Shown: piece by piece, positions 6,967 through 15,117 of the stretch | How the letters are laid out: every line of letters starts with the position of its first letter | Position numbering within the stretch: the first letter of the stretch is position 1 | From: CAZJGG01 sp964545475 | GTDB lineage: Bacteria > Bacillota > Clostridia > Lachnospirales > JAISER01 | Reading direction: 5' to 3' | Length of the DNA stretch: 37,693 nucleotides | NCBI GenBank assembly: GCA_964545475.1 | Contig: CAZJGG010000027.1 | Coordinates: forward strand, 1 to 37,693 | Notes under the pieces: model-generated | Told to the model about the DNA's origin: nothing | The model's database searches: none | Seen by the model: only the letters and a program-made list of their open reading frames with translations | Position numbers and translations under genes: made by a program

Positions 6967-8076
6967 ATGGACGGGAAAGACAAATATTTTAAAACAAGAC
7001 CGCCCAAAGTTTCTTATAGAAAAAACCATACGCCAAAACATGCCGGAAAAAATTCAAATAAAAAGGTTATACACTTAAACCCTTTCCGAAGATTTTTAAG
7101 GAGCTTTAAAAAAAATTCATCATTACACTTTGTGGCAGCCGGCAGTGCCTTAGTATTGTTAATTGGAGTTTTATCGTTTACTCTTTGGTTTTTTACTAAT
7201 AAAAACGCTTATGAAGTATATTTAGGGGACGAGCTACAAGGCGTTATTGCCAAAAGCAAAACTGTTACTGAAAGCACAATGTATGAAATTGCCCTTACAA
7301 AGCTGGCAGCAGAAGCAGGAACAAATGTAAAAGTTAAAGAAGAGATAACCTTTAAGCCCGTTCATGCTTCAAAAAAGGGAATTTCTCCCCCGGATTATGT
7401 TATTGGTGTTTTATATAAAAAGTGGGATTATGAAATTGAAGCTTCTGTTATAAACGTTAACGGAACCCAATACGCAATTCTTAAAACAGAGCAGGAAGCA
7501 AAAGACATTTTAAACAAAATAGCAGAACATTATATAAACAAAGAATCTACCCTAGTAGATACTAAATTCCCCAATGCAGAAATAACAAAAAAATATTGCA
7601 AGCCGTCGGAATTGGACACTGCAGATGCTGCATTTAAAAAGCTTAATATATCATCTAAATCCACTATTGAATATACAGTTAAGCAAGGGGATTCCCTTTC
7701 TAAAATTGCTACTTCCAACGGAATGTCTGTTGAAGAGCTTTTAGAAGAAAACAGTAATATTGATATTAATACTAAGCTTAAAATTGGGCAAACATTATCT
7801 CTTATTGCCCTTAAACCTCTTGTTTCCGTGGAAACAACTGAAGAACATACATACCCAACTGTTGCTAAAAAGGAGCAAGTTATACAGGATAACCCTGACC
7901 AATACCAAATTTACTCCAAAGTTATCCAACAAGGCAGAGACGGGCAAAAAGAAGTTACAGAGCATATTATTCGTATAAACGGCTTTGAAACTGAAGTAAA
8001 ACCTATAAGCGAAAAAATTATTATTGAGCCTGTAAACGAAGTTATAGAAGTCGGCACTAAAAATAAAAAAAATTAA
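6967..8076 (+). CDS. Membrane-anchored LysM and G5 domain protein
   Basis: A 369-residue cell-envelope protein. The start is ATG 6967, 8 bases after AGGAGG; a GTG at 6958 overlaps that site and is unlikely. A basic cytoplasmic N-terminus (1–50) is followed by one membrane helix (about 54–76), an extracellular region of uncertain fold (80–230), a LysM domain at about 236–281 (YTVKQGDSLSKIATSNGMSVEELLEENS shape) and a G5 domain at about 285–364. LysM binds peptidoglycan and G5 is thought to bind N-acetylglucosamine polymers. In Clostridia this order usually precedes an M23 endopeptidase, which is absent here: the protein ends right after G5. It may be a structural or scaffold protein. It is followed 11 bases later by the flavoprotein gene. 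Confidence 0.88.
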   Translation: MDGKDKYFKTRPPKVSYRKNHTPKHAGKNSNKKVIHLNPFRRFLRSFKKNSSLHFVAAGSALVLLIGVLSFTLWFFTNKNAYEVYLGDELQGVIAKSKTVTESTMYEIALTKLAAEAGTNVKVKEEITFKPVHASKKGISPPDYVIGVLYKKWDYEIEASVINVNGTQYAILKTEQEAKDILNKIAEHYINKESTLVDTKFPNAEITKKYCKPSELDTADAAFKKLNISSKSTIEYTVKQGDSLSKIATSNGMSVEELLEENSNIDINTKLKIGQTLSLIALKPLVSVETTEEHTYPTVAKKEQVIQDNPDQYQIYSKVIQQGRDGQKEVTEHIIRINGFETEVKPISEKIIIEPVNEVIEVGTKNKKN

Positions 8077-8087
8077 AGGAATAATAA

Positions 8088-9320
8088 ATGTCTAAAAATA
8101 TAGTAGTTATCGGCGGCGGTCCGGCCGGCATGATTTGCGCCGGAGTTTGCGCATCAAAGGGTAACACAGTCACACTTCTTGAAAAAAACTCAAAGTTAGG
8201 AAAAAAACTTGCTATAACCGGAAAAGGAAGATGCAACATAACTAACGCTTCCGACGTTATAGATATATTGGATAATATTCCGGAAAACAACAGCTTTATG
8301 TACAGCAGCCTTTATACTTTAGATTCTTCCGCTGTTATGGCCTTTTTTGAAAGCTTGGGGGTTAATGTTAAAGTTGAGCGGGGAAACAGAGTTTTTCCTG
8401 TTTCTGATAAGGCCTCCGACGTTGTAGATGCATTAGCCAAATATATGGCTAAAAACAAAGTAAAAGTAATAACAGACTGTGAAGCTAAACAATTAATTAT
8501 TGAGAATAATAAAATAAAAGGCGTTATAAACAAGCGTGGCAAGACTTATTTATGCGACAGTGCCGTTATTACAACAGGAGGACTTTCATACCCCGGCACA
8601 GGAAGCACAGGAGACGGGTATGCCTTAGCCAAGGCGGCAGGGCACACAATAACAAAGCTTCATCCCTCCCTTGTTCCGCTTATTTGCTGCGAAAGCTGTA
8701 ACTGGGTTACAGAACTTCAAGGTTTATCCTTAAAAAACGTATCCCTATCAGTTTTCGTAGATGACAAAGAAATTTTCAATGATTTTGGAGAAATGCTCTT
8801 TACTCATTTCGGTTTGTCTGGTCCTATAGTTTTAAGCGCAAGCCGGAAATTAACAGGCCTTTATGATAAAAAACCAATATTATCAATCGACTTAAAACCT
8901 GCATTAACTGAAAGAGAGCTGGATGCTCGTATTTTACGAGATTTTAACGAATATAAAAATAAAAATTTTATAAATTCTCTCGACGACTTACTGCCACAAA
9001 AACTTATACCTGTTTTTGTTGAATTAACTTCCATAAACCCTCATAAAAAAGTTAACGAAATAACAAAAGAAGAGCGCAAAAAAATAGTTAGCCTTTTAAA
9101 AGGGCTTAAAGTTACGGTTAAAGGCAATAGAGGTTTTAAAGAAGCCCTAGTTACAGCAGGTGGTGTTTCCGTTACAGAAATTGACCCTTCAACAATGGAA
9201 TCCAAGCTTATAAATGGATTATATTTTGCAGGAGAAGTTATAGACATAGACGGCTACACAGGAGGGTTTAACCTGCAAATTGCTTTTTCTACCGGTTATT
9301 TAGCTGGTATATCGATATAA
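8088..9320 (+). CDS. BaiN/HI0933-family FAD-dependent oxidoreductase
   Basis: A 410-residue flavoprotein of the HI0933/YhiN/BaiN family (often annotated aminoacetone oxidase family). The N-terminal FAD-binding Rossmann fold is VVIGGGPAGMICAG (about 5–18), followed by the conserved GKGRCNITN block, TTGGLSYPGTGSTGDGY, FTHFGLSGPIVLSAS, and the C-terminal second flavin motif ending in GLYFAGEVIDIDGYTGGFNLQ. Only some members have a known role (a bile-acid reductase in Clostridium scindens); the physiological reaction of most is uncertain. The gene sits 11 bases after the LysM–G5 gene and before cmk, an order common in Clostridia. Its stop codon is inside a short palindromic repeat (9316–9379). 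Confidence 0.9.
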   Translation: MSKNIVVIGGGPAGMICAGVCASKGNTVTLLEKNSKLGKKLAITGKGRCNITNASDVIDILDNIPENNSFMYSSLYTLDSSAVMAFFESLGVNVKVERGNRVFPVSDKASDVVDALAKYMAKNKVKVITDCEAKQLIIENNKIKGVINKRGKTYLCDSAVITTGGLSYPGTGSTGDGYALAKAAGHTITKLHPSLVPLICCESCNWVTELQGLSLKNVSLSVFVDDKEIFNDFGEMLFTHFGLSGPIVLSASRKLTGLYDKKPILSIDLKPALTERELDARILRDFNEYKNKNFINSLDDLLPQKLIPVFVELTSINPHKKVNEITKEERKKIVSLLKGLKVTVKGNRGFKEALVTAGGVSVTEIDPSTMESKLINGLYFAGEVIDIDGYTGGFNLQIAFSTGYLAGISI

Positions 9321-9379
9321 TCAAATTTCTATGAAAATTATGTTTTTTATAATTTTCATAGAACTCACATTAGTTTAAC
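9316..9379. repeat. Dispersed palindromic repeat, copy 1
   Basis: A perfect 15-bp hairpin (TTCTATGAAAATTAT 9327–9341 with 9349–9363; 7-base loop), followed by GAACTCACATTA. The whole segment is nearly identical to the reverse complement of 37619–37682 at the far end of the window. It overlaps the upstream stop codon and ends just before the cmk ribosome-binding site. It may act as a terminator or attenuator, or be a small mobile palindrome. Confidence 0.7.
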
Positions 9380-9393
9380 TTGAGGTGGCTTAC

Positions 9394-10077
9394 TTGACTT
9401 TTAATAGAAATAATAAATACGCAATTGCTATAGACGGGCCATCCGGGGCTGGCAAAAGCACAATCGCTAAAATGCTTGCCCAAAGGCTTGGGTTTATTTA
9501 CGTTGACACAGGGGCAATGTATAGGGCGGCGGCACTATATTTTCTACAAAATAAAATAGATATAGACAATTGCAGTTATGTTATTCAAAACCTTGATAAC
9601 TTAAATATATCAATAAAATATGAAAATGGTCAGCAGAGGATTTTTTTAAACAGCACTGATGTTTCCGACGAATTACGCACGCCGCCTGTTTCGGAAGGTG
9701 CATCAAAGGTTGCTGTTTACAACCAAGTAAGAGAAAAACTTGTTGAATTGCAACGAGAGATTGCCCAAAACGAAAATGTTGTTATGGACGGTCGTGATAT
9801 AGCAACACATGTTTTGCCAAAGGCACAGCTTAAAATTTATTTAGATGCTTCCGCTATGGAGCGTACTATAAGAAGGCTTAAGGAATTGCAAAACAAAAGG
9901 ATTAATAAAGAATTTGACGTTTTACTTAAAGAAATTGAAGAACGTGATTTCAGAGATATGAACAGAGAGTTTTCTCCGCTTAAAAAGGCGAATGATGCTC
10001 TTGTTATAGATTCCAGTGACTTAAGCTGTGAAGAAGTAGTATGTATTATTGAAACAGAATTTAATAAAATTAGGTGA
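9394..10077 (+). CDS. cmk: Cytidylate kinase
   Basis: Transfers phosphate from ATP to CMP or dCMP, supplying CDP/dCDP for nucleic acid and lipid synthesis. A cytoplasmic P-loop kinase of about 227 residues. Motifs: Walker A AIDGPSGAGKST near the N-terminus; YVDTGAMYRA (CMP-binding); VMDGRDIATHVLP; and a lid region ending EERDFRDMNREFSPLKKANDA. I choose TTG 9394 as start because GAGGTGG (9382–9388) lies 5 bases before it; the in-frame GTG at 9385 is part of that site and would add three residues. The stop codon overlaps the ribosome-binding site of the ispH–rpsA fusion, so the two are translationally close. Confidence 0.95.
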   Translation: MTFNRNNKYAIAIDGPSGAGKSTIAKMLAQRLGFIYVDTGAMYRAAALYFLQNKIDIDNCSYVIQNLDNLNISIKYENGQQRIFLNSTDVSDELRTPPVSEGASKVAVYNQVREKLVELQREIAQNENVVMDGRDIATHVLPKAQLKIYLDASAMERTIRRLKELQNKRINKEFDVLLKEIEERDFRDMNREFSPLKKANDALVIDSSDLSCEEVVCIIETEFNKIR

Positions 10078-10081
10078 TTTA

Positions 10082-12073
10082 ATGGAAGTTATTATCGGAA
10101 AATACGCCGGTTTTTGCCACGGTGTTTCTACAGCTTTAAATACCGTTTATAAGGAAATGGGTAGTAAAAAGCTGTGTACATACGGCTCAATTATTAATAA
10201 CAGCATAGTAACGGACAAGCTTGACCAAAACGGAGTAAAAATAATAGATAATTTGAATTGCGTATTAGATGAAACTGTTGTTATAAGAAGCCATGGCGTT
10301 GCACCGTCTATTTACAATGAGCTTGAGAAAAAAAACATACCATACATAGATTGTACATGTAAAGATGTTAAGAAAATTCATAAAATTGTCGAAGAAAGTA
10401 TAAGGAACAACAGAAAAATTATAATTATCGGAGATGGTGAACATCCGGAAGTTTTAGGTACTAAAGGGTACGCCGGAAATGATTATATTTTAGTAAATGA
10501 ACTAAAAGACTTACAACAAATCAAAGAAGGCGAAAAATACACTTTAGTTGTTCAAACAACATTTTCCGAAGAAAAGTTCAATCACATTAAAGAACAATTA
10601 CTCAGCATGAACATTAATTTGGAAATAAACAACACAATTTGTCATTCTATGATAAACAGGCAAAGAGAAGCGGAAAATATATCAAAAATTGTTGATATAA
10701 TGCTCGTTATTGGAGACAAAAAAAGCTCCAATACAACAAAACTATATGAAATATGCAAAAAAAATTGTGAAAAAACATATTTAATATCACAAATTTCTGA
10801 ATTTTTTATATTAAATTCACATTTAGAGTTGAATATTTTTGAAACAAGTGGTAAAATTGGAATAGTTGCCGGTGCTTCTACCCCACCGGATATCATAAAG
10901 GAGGCATTCTTAAATATGAGCGAAATAGACAATAACACAAAAAATCAGTCTTTTCAAGAAATGTTGGACGAGTCTTTAGTTACGCTTCGCACAGGAGACA
11001 TTGTAAATGGGACAGTTATCCAAGTTGCTAACGGTGAGGTATCCGTAAACTTGGGATATAAATCAGACGGATTAATCCCTAGAAACGAATATTCCGACAA
11101 CCCAGATATAGACCCTGCAGACTTCGTAAAACCAGGTGACAGTATTGAAGTATTCGTTGTGCGAGTTAACGACGGAGACGGTAACGTTTTGCTCTCAAAG
11201 AAAAAAATAGATGCAAAACGTAGCTTTGACGAAGTTGAAACAGCCTTTAACGAAAAAACACCTGTTACTGCAAGAGTGACTGAAGTTGTAAAAGGCGGCT
11301 TGGTTGCAAGCGTTAACGGTGTTAGAGTGTTTATTCCGTCCTCTCAGGTTTCAAATAGATATGTTGAAGATTTAGAACAATTTAAAGGCAAAGAGTTAAA
11401 GCTAGAAATACTCGAATTTGACAAATCGAAAAGACGTATAGTGGGCGGAAGAAAAGAGCTAGCAGCAAAAGAGCTTGAACAAAGCAAAGAAAAAGTATTT
11501 GCTTCTGTTACATCAGGGCAAGATGTTGAAGGCGTTGTTAGCAGAATTACAACCTTTGGTGCATTTGTGGATTTAGGCGGCGTAGACGGTCTTATCCATA
11601 TTTCAGAGCTTTCTTGGGGTAGAGTTAAGAAAGTTTCAGACGTTTTAAACGCTGGAGACAAAGTTGTTGCTAGAGTTTTAAGCGTTGACAAAGAAAAAGG
11701 CAGAATTTCCCTTTCTTTAAAAGACGTTAAGGAAGATCCATGGAGTTCTGTTGCAAATAGATATGAAATCGGTCAAATTATTGATGGTAAAGTTGTTCGT
11801 ATGGCTGCTTTTGGTGCTTTTGTTGAGATTGAGGAAGGCGTAGACGGTTTAATCCACGTTTCCCAAATTGCTCATAAGCATGTTGCAAAACCAGAGGACG
11901 AGCTTTCAATCGGACAGATTATTACAGTTAAAGTTATGGATATTGACCCTGAAAATAACAGAATCAGTTTATCTAAAAAAGAAACTGAACCAGTGTCTGC
12001 CAACGAAGAAACTTCAGATGCGCAGCCTGCTGAAGAAACAGTAGTTAAAGAGCTTGAAACACAAGAGGCTTAA
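10082..12073 (+). CDS. ispH-rpsA: IspH (HMBPP reductase) fused to ribosomal protein S1
   Basis: A bifunctional protein of 663 residues. Residues 1–280 are 4-hydroxy-3-methylbut-2-enyl diphosphate reductase, the last MEP step, making IPP and DMAPP with a Fe-S cluster. Cluster cysteines are visible at C12 (AGFCHGV), C93 (DCTCKDV) and C187 (NNTICHSM); HGV (H71), HPEV (H121, E123), QTT, SSN and AGAS also match the family. The position equal to E. coli His41, normally IHN, reads INN (N39). Residues from about 305 hold four S1 RNA-binding domains (305–375, 393–460, 479–549, 565–634), then an acidic tail. The fusion is characteristic of Clostridia. Start ATG 10082 follows TAGGTGA; the longer in-frame TTG (10049) lies inside cmk with no site. 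Confidence 0.95.
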   Translation: MEVIIGKYAGFCHGVSTALNTVYKEMGSKKLCTYGSIINNSIVTDKLDQNGVKIIDNLNCVLDETVVIRSHGVAPSIYNELEKKNIPYIDCTCKDVKKIHKIVEESIRNNRKIIIIGDGEHPEVLGTKGYAGNDYILVNELKDLQQIKEGEKYTLVVQTTFSEEKFNHIKEQLLSMNINLEINNTICHSMINRQREAENISKIVDIMLVIGDKKSSNTTKLYEICKKNCEKTYLISQISEFFILNSHLELNIFETSGKIGIVAGASTPPDIIKEAFLNMSEIDNNTKNQSFQEMLDESLVTLRTGDIVNGTVIQVANGEVSVNLGYKSDGLIPRNEYSDNPDIDPADFVKPGDSIEVFVVRVNDGDGNVLLSKKKIDAKRSFDEVETAFNEKTPVTARVTEVVKGGLVASVNGVRVFIPSSQVSNRYVEDLEQFKGKELKLEILEFDKSKRRIVGGRKELAAKELEQSKEKVFASVTSGQDVEGVVSRITTFGAFVDLGGVDGLIHISELSWGRVKKVSDVLNAGDKVVARVLSVDKEKGRISLSLKDVKEDPWSSVANRYEIGQIIDGKVVRMAAFGAFVEIEEGVDGLIHVSQIAHKHVAKPEDELSIGQIITVKVMDIDPENNRISLSKKETEPVSANEETSDAQPAEETVVKELETQEA

Positions 12074-12137
12074 TAAAAACTCGCCTACATTTACATTACA
12101 TATTTTTCTTGTGTAGAGTATTATTTTCAAAATTTTG

Positions 12138-12166
12138 TTGACAATATATTTATATTATAATATAAT
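12138..12166 (+). promoter_or_regulatory. Consensus promoter upstream of the riboswitch
   Basis: A perfect TTGACA (12138–12143), exactly 17 bases, and a perfect TATAAT (12161–12166). Transcription would start near 12173, at the 5' edge of the manganese riboswitch. Confidence 0.92.
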
Positions 12167-12171
12167 CCAGT

Positions 12172-12347
12172 TAACCGTGAGGGAGTAATTGGCGCATGTA
12201 ATGCGCGGCAACGTCAACATCCTGGCCGTTTTTGGTCTGGCTTGCCTTAATTAATGAGACTCATGTATGGCTTTTCCGCTGTACATCTGTTAGTTCGTTA
12301 ATCGACTCATGTACAGTATTAAAGCTGTACATGAGTTTTTATTTTTA
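12172..12347 (+). promoter_or_regulatory. yybP-ykoY (manganese) riboswitch with transcription-terminator platform
   Basis: The leader matches the yybP-ykoY class: GAGGGAGTA (12179–12187), a GCGCAT/ATGCGC hairpin (12192–12206), the conserved GTCAACATCCTGGCC (12213–12226), and GAGAC (12256–12260) closing the aptamer at about 12270. The expression platform is readable. A terminator forms from ACTCATGTACAG (12305–12316) and CTGTACATGAGT (12325–12336), then Ts. CTGTACAT (12279–12286) can instead pair with ATGTACAG (12309–12316), blocking the terminator. The same segment can pair with ATGTATGGC (12263–12271), which overlaps the aptamer's 3' strand. Ligand-stabilised closing of the aptamer would free 12279–12286 to antiterminate: an ON switch, as known for the Mn2+ class. 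Pairings are inferred by eye. Confidence 0.88.
12305..12347 (+). terminator. Riboswitch-controlled terminator
   Basis: A perfect 12-bp stem (12305–12316 with 12325–12336), 8-base loop and T-rich tail. It lies 29 bases before the antiporter start codon and forms one of two exclusive structures of the leader. Confidence 0.92.
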
Positions 12348-12375
12348 CAAGAAATATTTACAAAAGGAGATTAAC

Positions 12376-13323
12376 ATGGGAATTTATGTTGCAGTTTTGT
12401 TATTTTTAGTCGGAGCATTAATAATTATTAAAGGGGGAGATTTGTTTGTTGATGCATCCGGCTGGACATCTGATGTTACTGGGATTTCCAGAGTTGTAAT
12501 CGGCGCAACATTAGTAAGCCTTGCAACAACCTCCCCGGAATACTTTGTTTCGCTTATAGCCGCATTAAAAGGAGCAACAGACCTTGCAATCGGTAATGCT
12601 GTTGGCTCTCTTATTGCAAATATAGGTATAGCTTTTGCTTTATTGGCTATTACTACCTCTGGAAAAGTTAATGATAAGCTTTTCGGGATAAAAGGGCTTA
12701 TAATGATTTTTTCTACTGTAATGCTGTTTTGCTTTTGTATAAACGGGATTTTATCTGTTTTGGAAGGAATTATCCTTTTTGTAATATTTATTGTATTTAC
12801 ATTAATTAACATAAAATTTTCTAAAGAAGATAAGCCTCAAAAAATTAAATCTACAAACACAAAAGAGATTATTATTAATATTATAAAATTTATAGTTGGT
12901 GCAGCTGGCATAATTTACGGCTCAAACCTTATCGTTGATAACGGACAGATTATTGCACAGCACCTAGGCGTTTCCGAAGCTGTTATCGGGTTAACAGTGG
13001 TTGCCATAGGAACATCCCTGCCGGAAATTGTAACCTCTGTTACAGCTATTATCAAAAAAGAGAGTGCATTGTCTATTGGTAATATAATTGGTGCAAATAC
13101 TCTTGATGCAACTCTAATATTAGCTACCGGCTCATTTATTTCAGGCGGTAAACTAACCGTTTCTCCCCTCACCGTTTTTCTGGATATTCCTGTAGCAATT
13201 GCTTTAATGCTTTTAGCCGTTATCCCAACTGCATTAGGAAAGAAAGTATATAGATGGCAAGGCGTATTTATAGCAATTGTTTATATTTCATATTTGCTTT
13301 ATATTACATTTGTAAGGTCGTAG
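12376..13323 (+). CDS. Calcium/sodium-type antiporter (CaCA family, YrbG-like)
   Basis: A 315-residue inner-membrane cation exchanger with about ten hydrophobic helices. The two inverted alpha repeats of the Ca2+:cation antiporter family are clear: GATLVSLATTSPEYFVSLIA with AIGNAVGSLIANIGIA in the first half, and GLTVVAIGTSLPEIVTSVTA with SIGNIIGANTLDATL in the second; the SPE/LPE acidic residues bind the cation. Start ATG 12376 follows AAAGGAG; an upstream extension would run through the riboswitch terminator and is not real. Control by a manganese riboswitch suggests this member exports Mn2+, or Ca2+/Mn2+, rather than only Ca2+; that is inference. The gene ends before a hairpin at 13339–13372. 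Confidence 0.93.
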   Translation: MGIYVAVLLFLVGALIIIKGGDLFVDASGWTSDVTGISRVVIGATLVSLATTSPEYFVSLIAALKGATDLAIGNAVGSLIANIGIAFALLAITTSGKVNDKLFGIKGLIMIFSTVMLFCFCINGILSVLEGIILFVIFIVFTLINIKFSKEDKPQKIKSTNTKEIIINIIKFIVGAAGIIYGSNLIVDNGQIIAQHLGVSEAVIGLTVVAIGTSLPEIVTSVTAIIKKESALSIGNIIGANTLDATLILATGSFISGGKLTVSPLTVFLDIPVAIALMLLAVIPTALGKKVYRWQGVFIAIVYISYLLYITFVRS

Positions 13324-13338
13324 TAATTATACAAAAAA

Positions 13339-13372
13339 CAGAGCATTCAAACCTTATCGGCGAATGCTCTGT
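13339..13372 (-). terminator. Terminator between convergent genes
   Basis: ACAGAGCATTC (13339–13349) pairs with GAATGCTCTGT (13362–13372). Read on the – strand the stem is followed by TTTTTTGT, so it mainly ends transcription of the P-loop kinase gene; it may also slow + strand transcripts from the antiporter. Confidence 0.75.
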
Positions 13373-13425
13373 AAATTTCTTCTAAACAAAATATTTTAAA
13401 TGTCAAACTTATACAAGGAACGGCA

Positions 13426-13977
13426 CTATAAAAAATCAATTGCTTTTTGCTCTAATTCTTTATAATTAACTTTATCAAAATATGTTGTGTCAACTCTAAT
13501 AACTGTTGCATTACTCATTTTAACTTCCCCTAACGGTCTTACACCACCTGAAAAAGTTTCAAATGTTTCAGTAGCAGAAGAAATATGAATCCAGTGTCTG
13601 TTAGTTTTTTCTCTGTTTATAAAACGGGAATAGAGCACTTCCATATCACCTGTGAATAGGTAAGGCAAGCATTCATACTGATAAAACTCTATTAAAGTCT
13701 CTAACTGGTTTAATTCTGTCTGTCTAAAATTACTTTCCAATATAAAAGGCTTTTGAGACATAAAAAAACTTTCCGCTATATATTTCATAAGACAAAAAGC
13801 GGTATTGCTTAATTTTGAAAAAACATCTGGGGGAACTTGAACTAAACTATCCCCCATAGTTTCTTTTATTGTGTCTTTATTAAAACAAGGAATGTTTAAT
13901 TTTTCCGATAAATTGCGTGAAAATGTAGATTTTCCTGTGGCACAGCAACCGCAAATAAGTATAATTTTTTTATTCAT
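13426..13977 (-). CDS. Small P-loop kinase-like ATPase (AAA_33/zeta-toxin-like)
   Basis: A 183-residue cytoplasmic nucleotide-binding protein. Walker A is GCCATGKST at residues 10–18, right after a hydrophobic strand, and a second strand ends KPFILESNF, where a kinase-type acidic residue would sit. The length and layout fit small kinases of the AAA_33/zeta-like group that phosphorylate small molecules, but no specific substrate can be named, and no antitoxin-like partner lies beside it. The start has AGGAGG 10 bases upstream. It is the last gene of the – strand island, separated from the isomerase gene by a palindromic element (14033–14196), so its place in the sugar pathway is uncertain. It has its own terminator at 13339–13372. 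Confidence 0.75.
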   Translation of the reverse strand: MNKKIILICGCCATGKSTFSRNLSEKLNIPCFNKDTIKETMGDSLVQVPPDVFSKLSNTAFCLMKYIAESFFMSQKPFILESNFRQTELNQLETLIEFYQYECLPYLFTGDMEVLYSRFINREKTNRHWIHISSATETFETFSGGVRPLGEVKMSNATVIRVDTTYFDKVNYKELEQKAIDFL

Positions 13978-14032
13978 ACTGATTCTTCCTCCTGTCTTAA
14001 TTTTATGCAGGAATTAATCAGTGGTTACATAG

Positions 14033-14196
14033 AACCTGTATTCAATAAGCTGTTACCCGCCTTTGAAAGCGATTATTCCGCCATTCTTTGTTGCGGCGGC
14101 TTGCCATAATTAGCTCTATTATGCCTTCGCCGCAGCGCCGCAAATGGCGAAAAATCGCCGTTTCAAATTCGGGCAACCCATTATTGAATACAGGTT
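14033..14196. mobile_element. MITE-like palindromic element, GAACCTGT termini
   Basis: Perfect terminal inverted repeats (AGAACCTGTATTCAATAA at 14031–14048 with its complement at 14181–14198), continuing imperfectly inward (ACCCGCCTTTGAAA against CCCGAATTTGAAA in complement), give a hairpin of about 168 bases. There is no coding sequence. The right end abuts the isomerase stop codon (TTA on the + strand, 14198–14200); the left flank is ATA. The end sequence and length match the element at 3403–3566, suggesting one family. Just outside its left end, 14012–14027 resembles the terminus of the 5609–5775 palindrome. Confidence 0.68.
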
Positions 14197-14197
14197 C

Positions 14198-15100
14198 TTA
14201 AACTCCAATTTTCTTTAAACAACCGTCAACAAAACTTTTAGCCCGTGGAATGTCTCCCTCGTCTAAATGTTCAATAATAAGAGGGATATTCGGATATGCC
14301 TCCGCCAAAAGCTTAACATACAGTTCGTAATTTAAAACTCCAAGGCCTGCGGCAGGAAGCTCCACCCCTCCGGAACCTCTGAACGTATGAGATTCGTCTG
14401 CATCAATGTTTGCATGTTTTTCAGAAAAGTCTTGGGTTACTTTGCAGTCTTTAGCATGGGCAATTTTAAAATAAGGTGCAAGGGCATGAAAGATTTTGTA
14501 AAGCTCGTTGTCCATGTCTCCAATATTTTTTTCAGTAAAAAAGTTTGTAGGGTCGCATATAAGCCCTAAATTTTTACTGCTTACGTCTTTAAAAAGACGT
14601 TGACATTTTTCAACAGAGCCAATAACGTTGTTTACATAGTTTTCAATTAAAAATGTTACGCCGCAGCTTTCCGCATGTTTTACTATATCGCAAACAATGT
14701 CTAATGTCTCTTTATAAGCTTCTTCCGTAGCATTGTGTTCGTGCCAAACCCAGTCGCTATCCGGATTATATGTGCCGGTTTCGCTTGCTACATAAGCGCA
14801 GCCAAGGTCTTTTGCATAACTTATCATGTTTTTAAGATAATTTATATTTTCCGCCCTTTTTACAGGATTTGGGTGAGTAAAATTTGTATATCCTGAAACT
14901 GTAATAATCGGCAAATTTGCATCTCTGAATTTATCTCTTATAAGCTTTGCGCTTTCTTTGTTAAGTTCACCTTTAGTTGCATCGCAATCTTTAAAAGAAA
15001 CATCCAGCTGAACGCAGGAAAAGCCTGTTTCTTTAATTCTTTTTATGGTTTCGTCTATTGTATATGGGTAATACCCTGTAAAAATTCCTACACTTAACAT
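14198..15100 (-). CDS. Sugar phosphate isomerase/epimerase-family TIM-barrel enzyme
   Basis: A 300-residue member of the xylose-isomerase-like / AP-endonuclease-2 family. Start ATG 15100 (MLSVGIFTGYY) follows AGGGGGA; the longer frame would overlap the upstream oxidoreductase and lacks a site. Divalent-metal ligands typical of the fold are visible: the Glu in FLIENYV, Asp in LICDPTN, His in IAHAKD and Glu in LIIEHLDEG. Such enzymes isomerise, epimerise or eliminate on sugars and inositols. It is the last gene of the block ABC importer–Gfo/Idh oxidoreductase–this enzyme, separated from the oxidoreductase by only 17 bases, so it probably acts on the oxidised product. Its stop codon touches a palindromic element. 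Confidence 0.9.
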   Translation of the reverse strand: MLSVGIFTGYYPYTIDETIKRIKETGFSCVQLDVSFKDCDATKGELNKESAKLIRDKFRDANLPIITVSGYTNFTHPNPVKRAENINYLKNMISYAKDLGCAYVASETGTYNPDSDWVWHEHNATEEAYKETLDIVCDIVKHAESCGVTFLIENYVNNVIGSVEKCQRLFKDVSSKNLGLICDPTNFFTEKNIGDMDNELYKIFHALAPYFKIAHAKDCKVTQDFSEKHANIDADESHTFRGSGGVELPAAGLGVLNYELYVKLLAEAYPNIPLIIEHLDEGDIPRAKSFVDGCLKKIGV

Positions 15101-15117
15101 AGTTTTCCCCCTAATTA

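Noticed and set aside
12232..12375. Upstream in-frame extension of the antiporter
   Set aside because: It translates the riboswitch and its terminator; ATG 12376 has its own AAAGGAG site.
13426..13977. Zeta-type toxin of a toxin–antitoxin pair
   Set aside because: The P-loop fits, but no antitoxin-like small gene is adjacent, and the zeta catalytic pattern beyond the P-loop is not clear.
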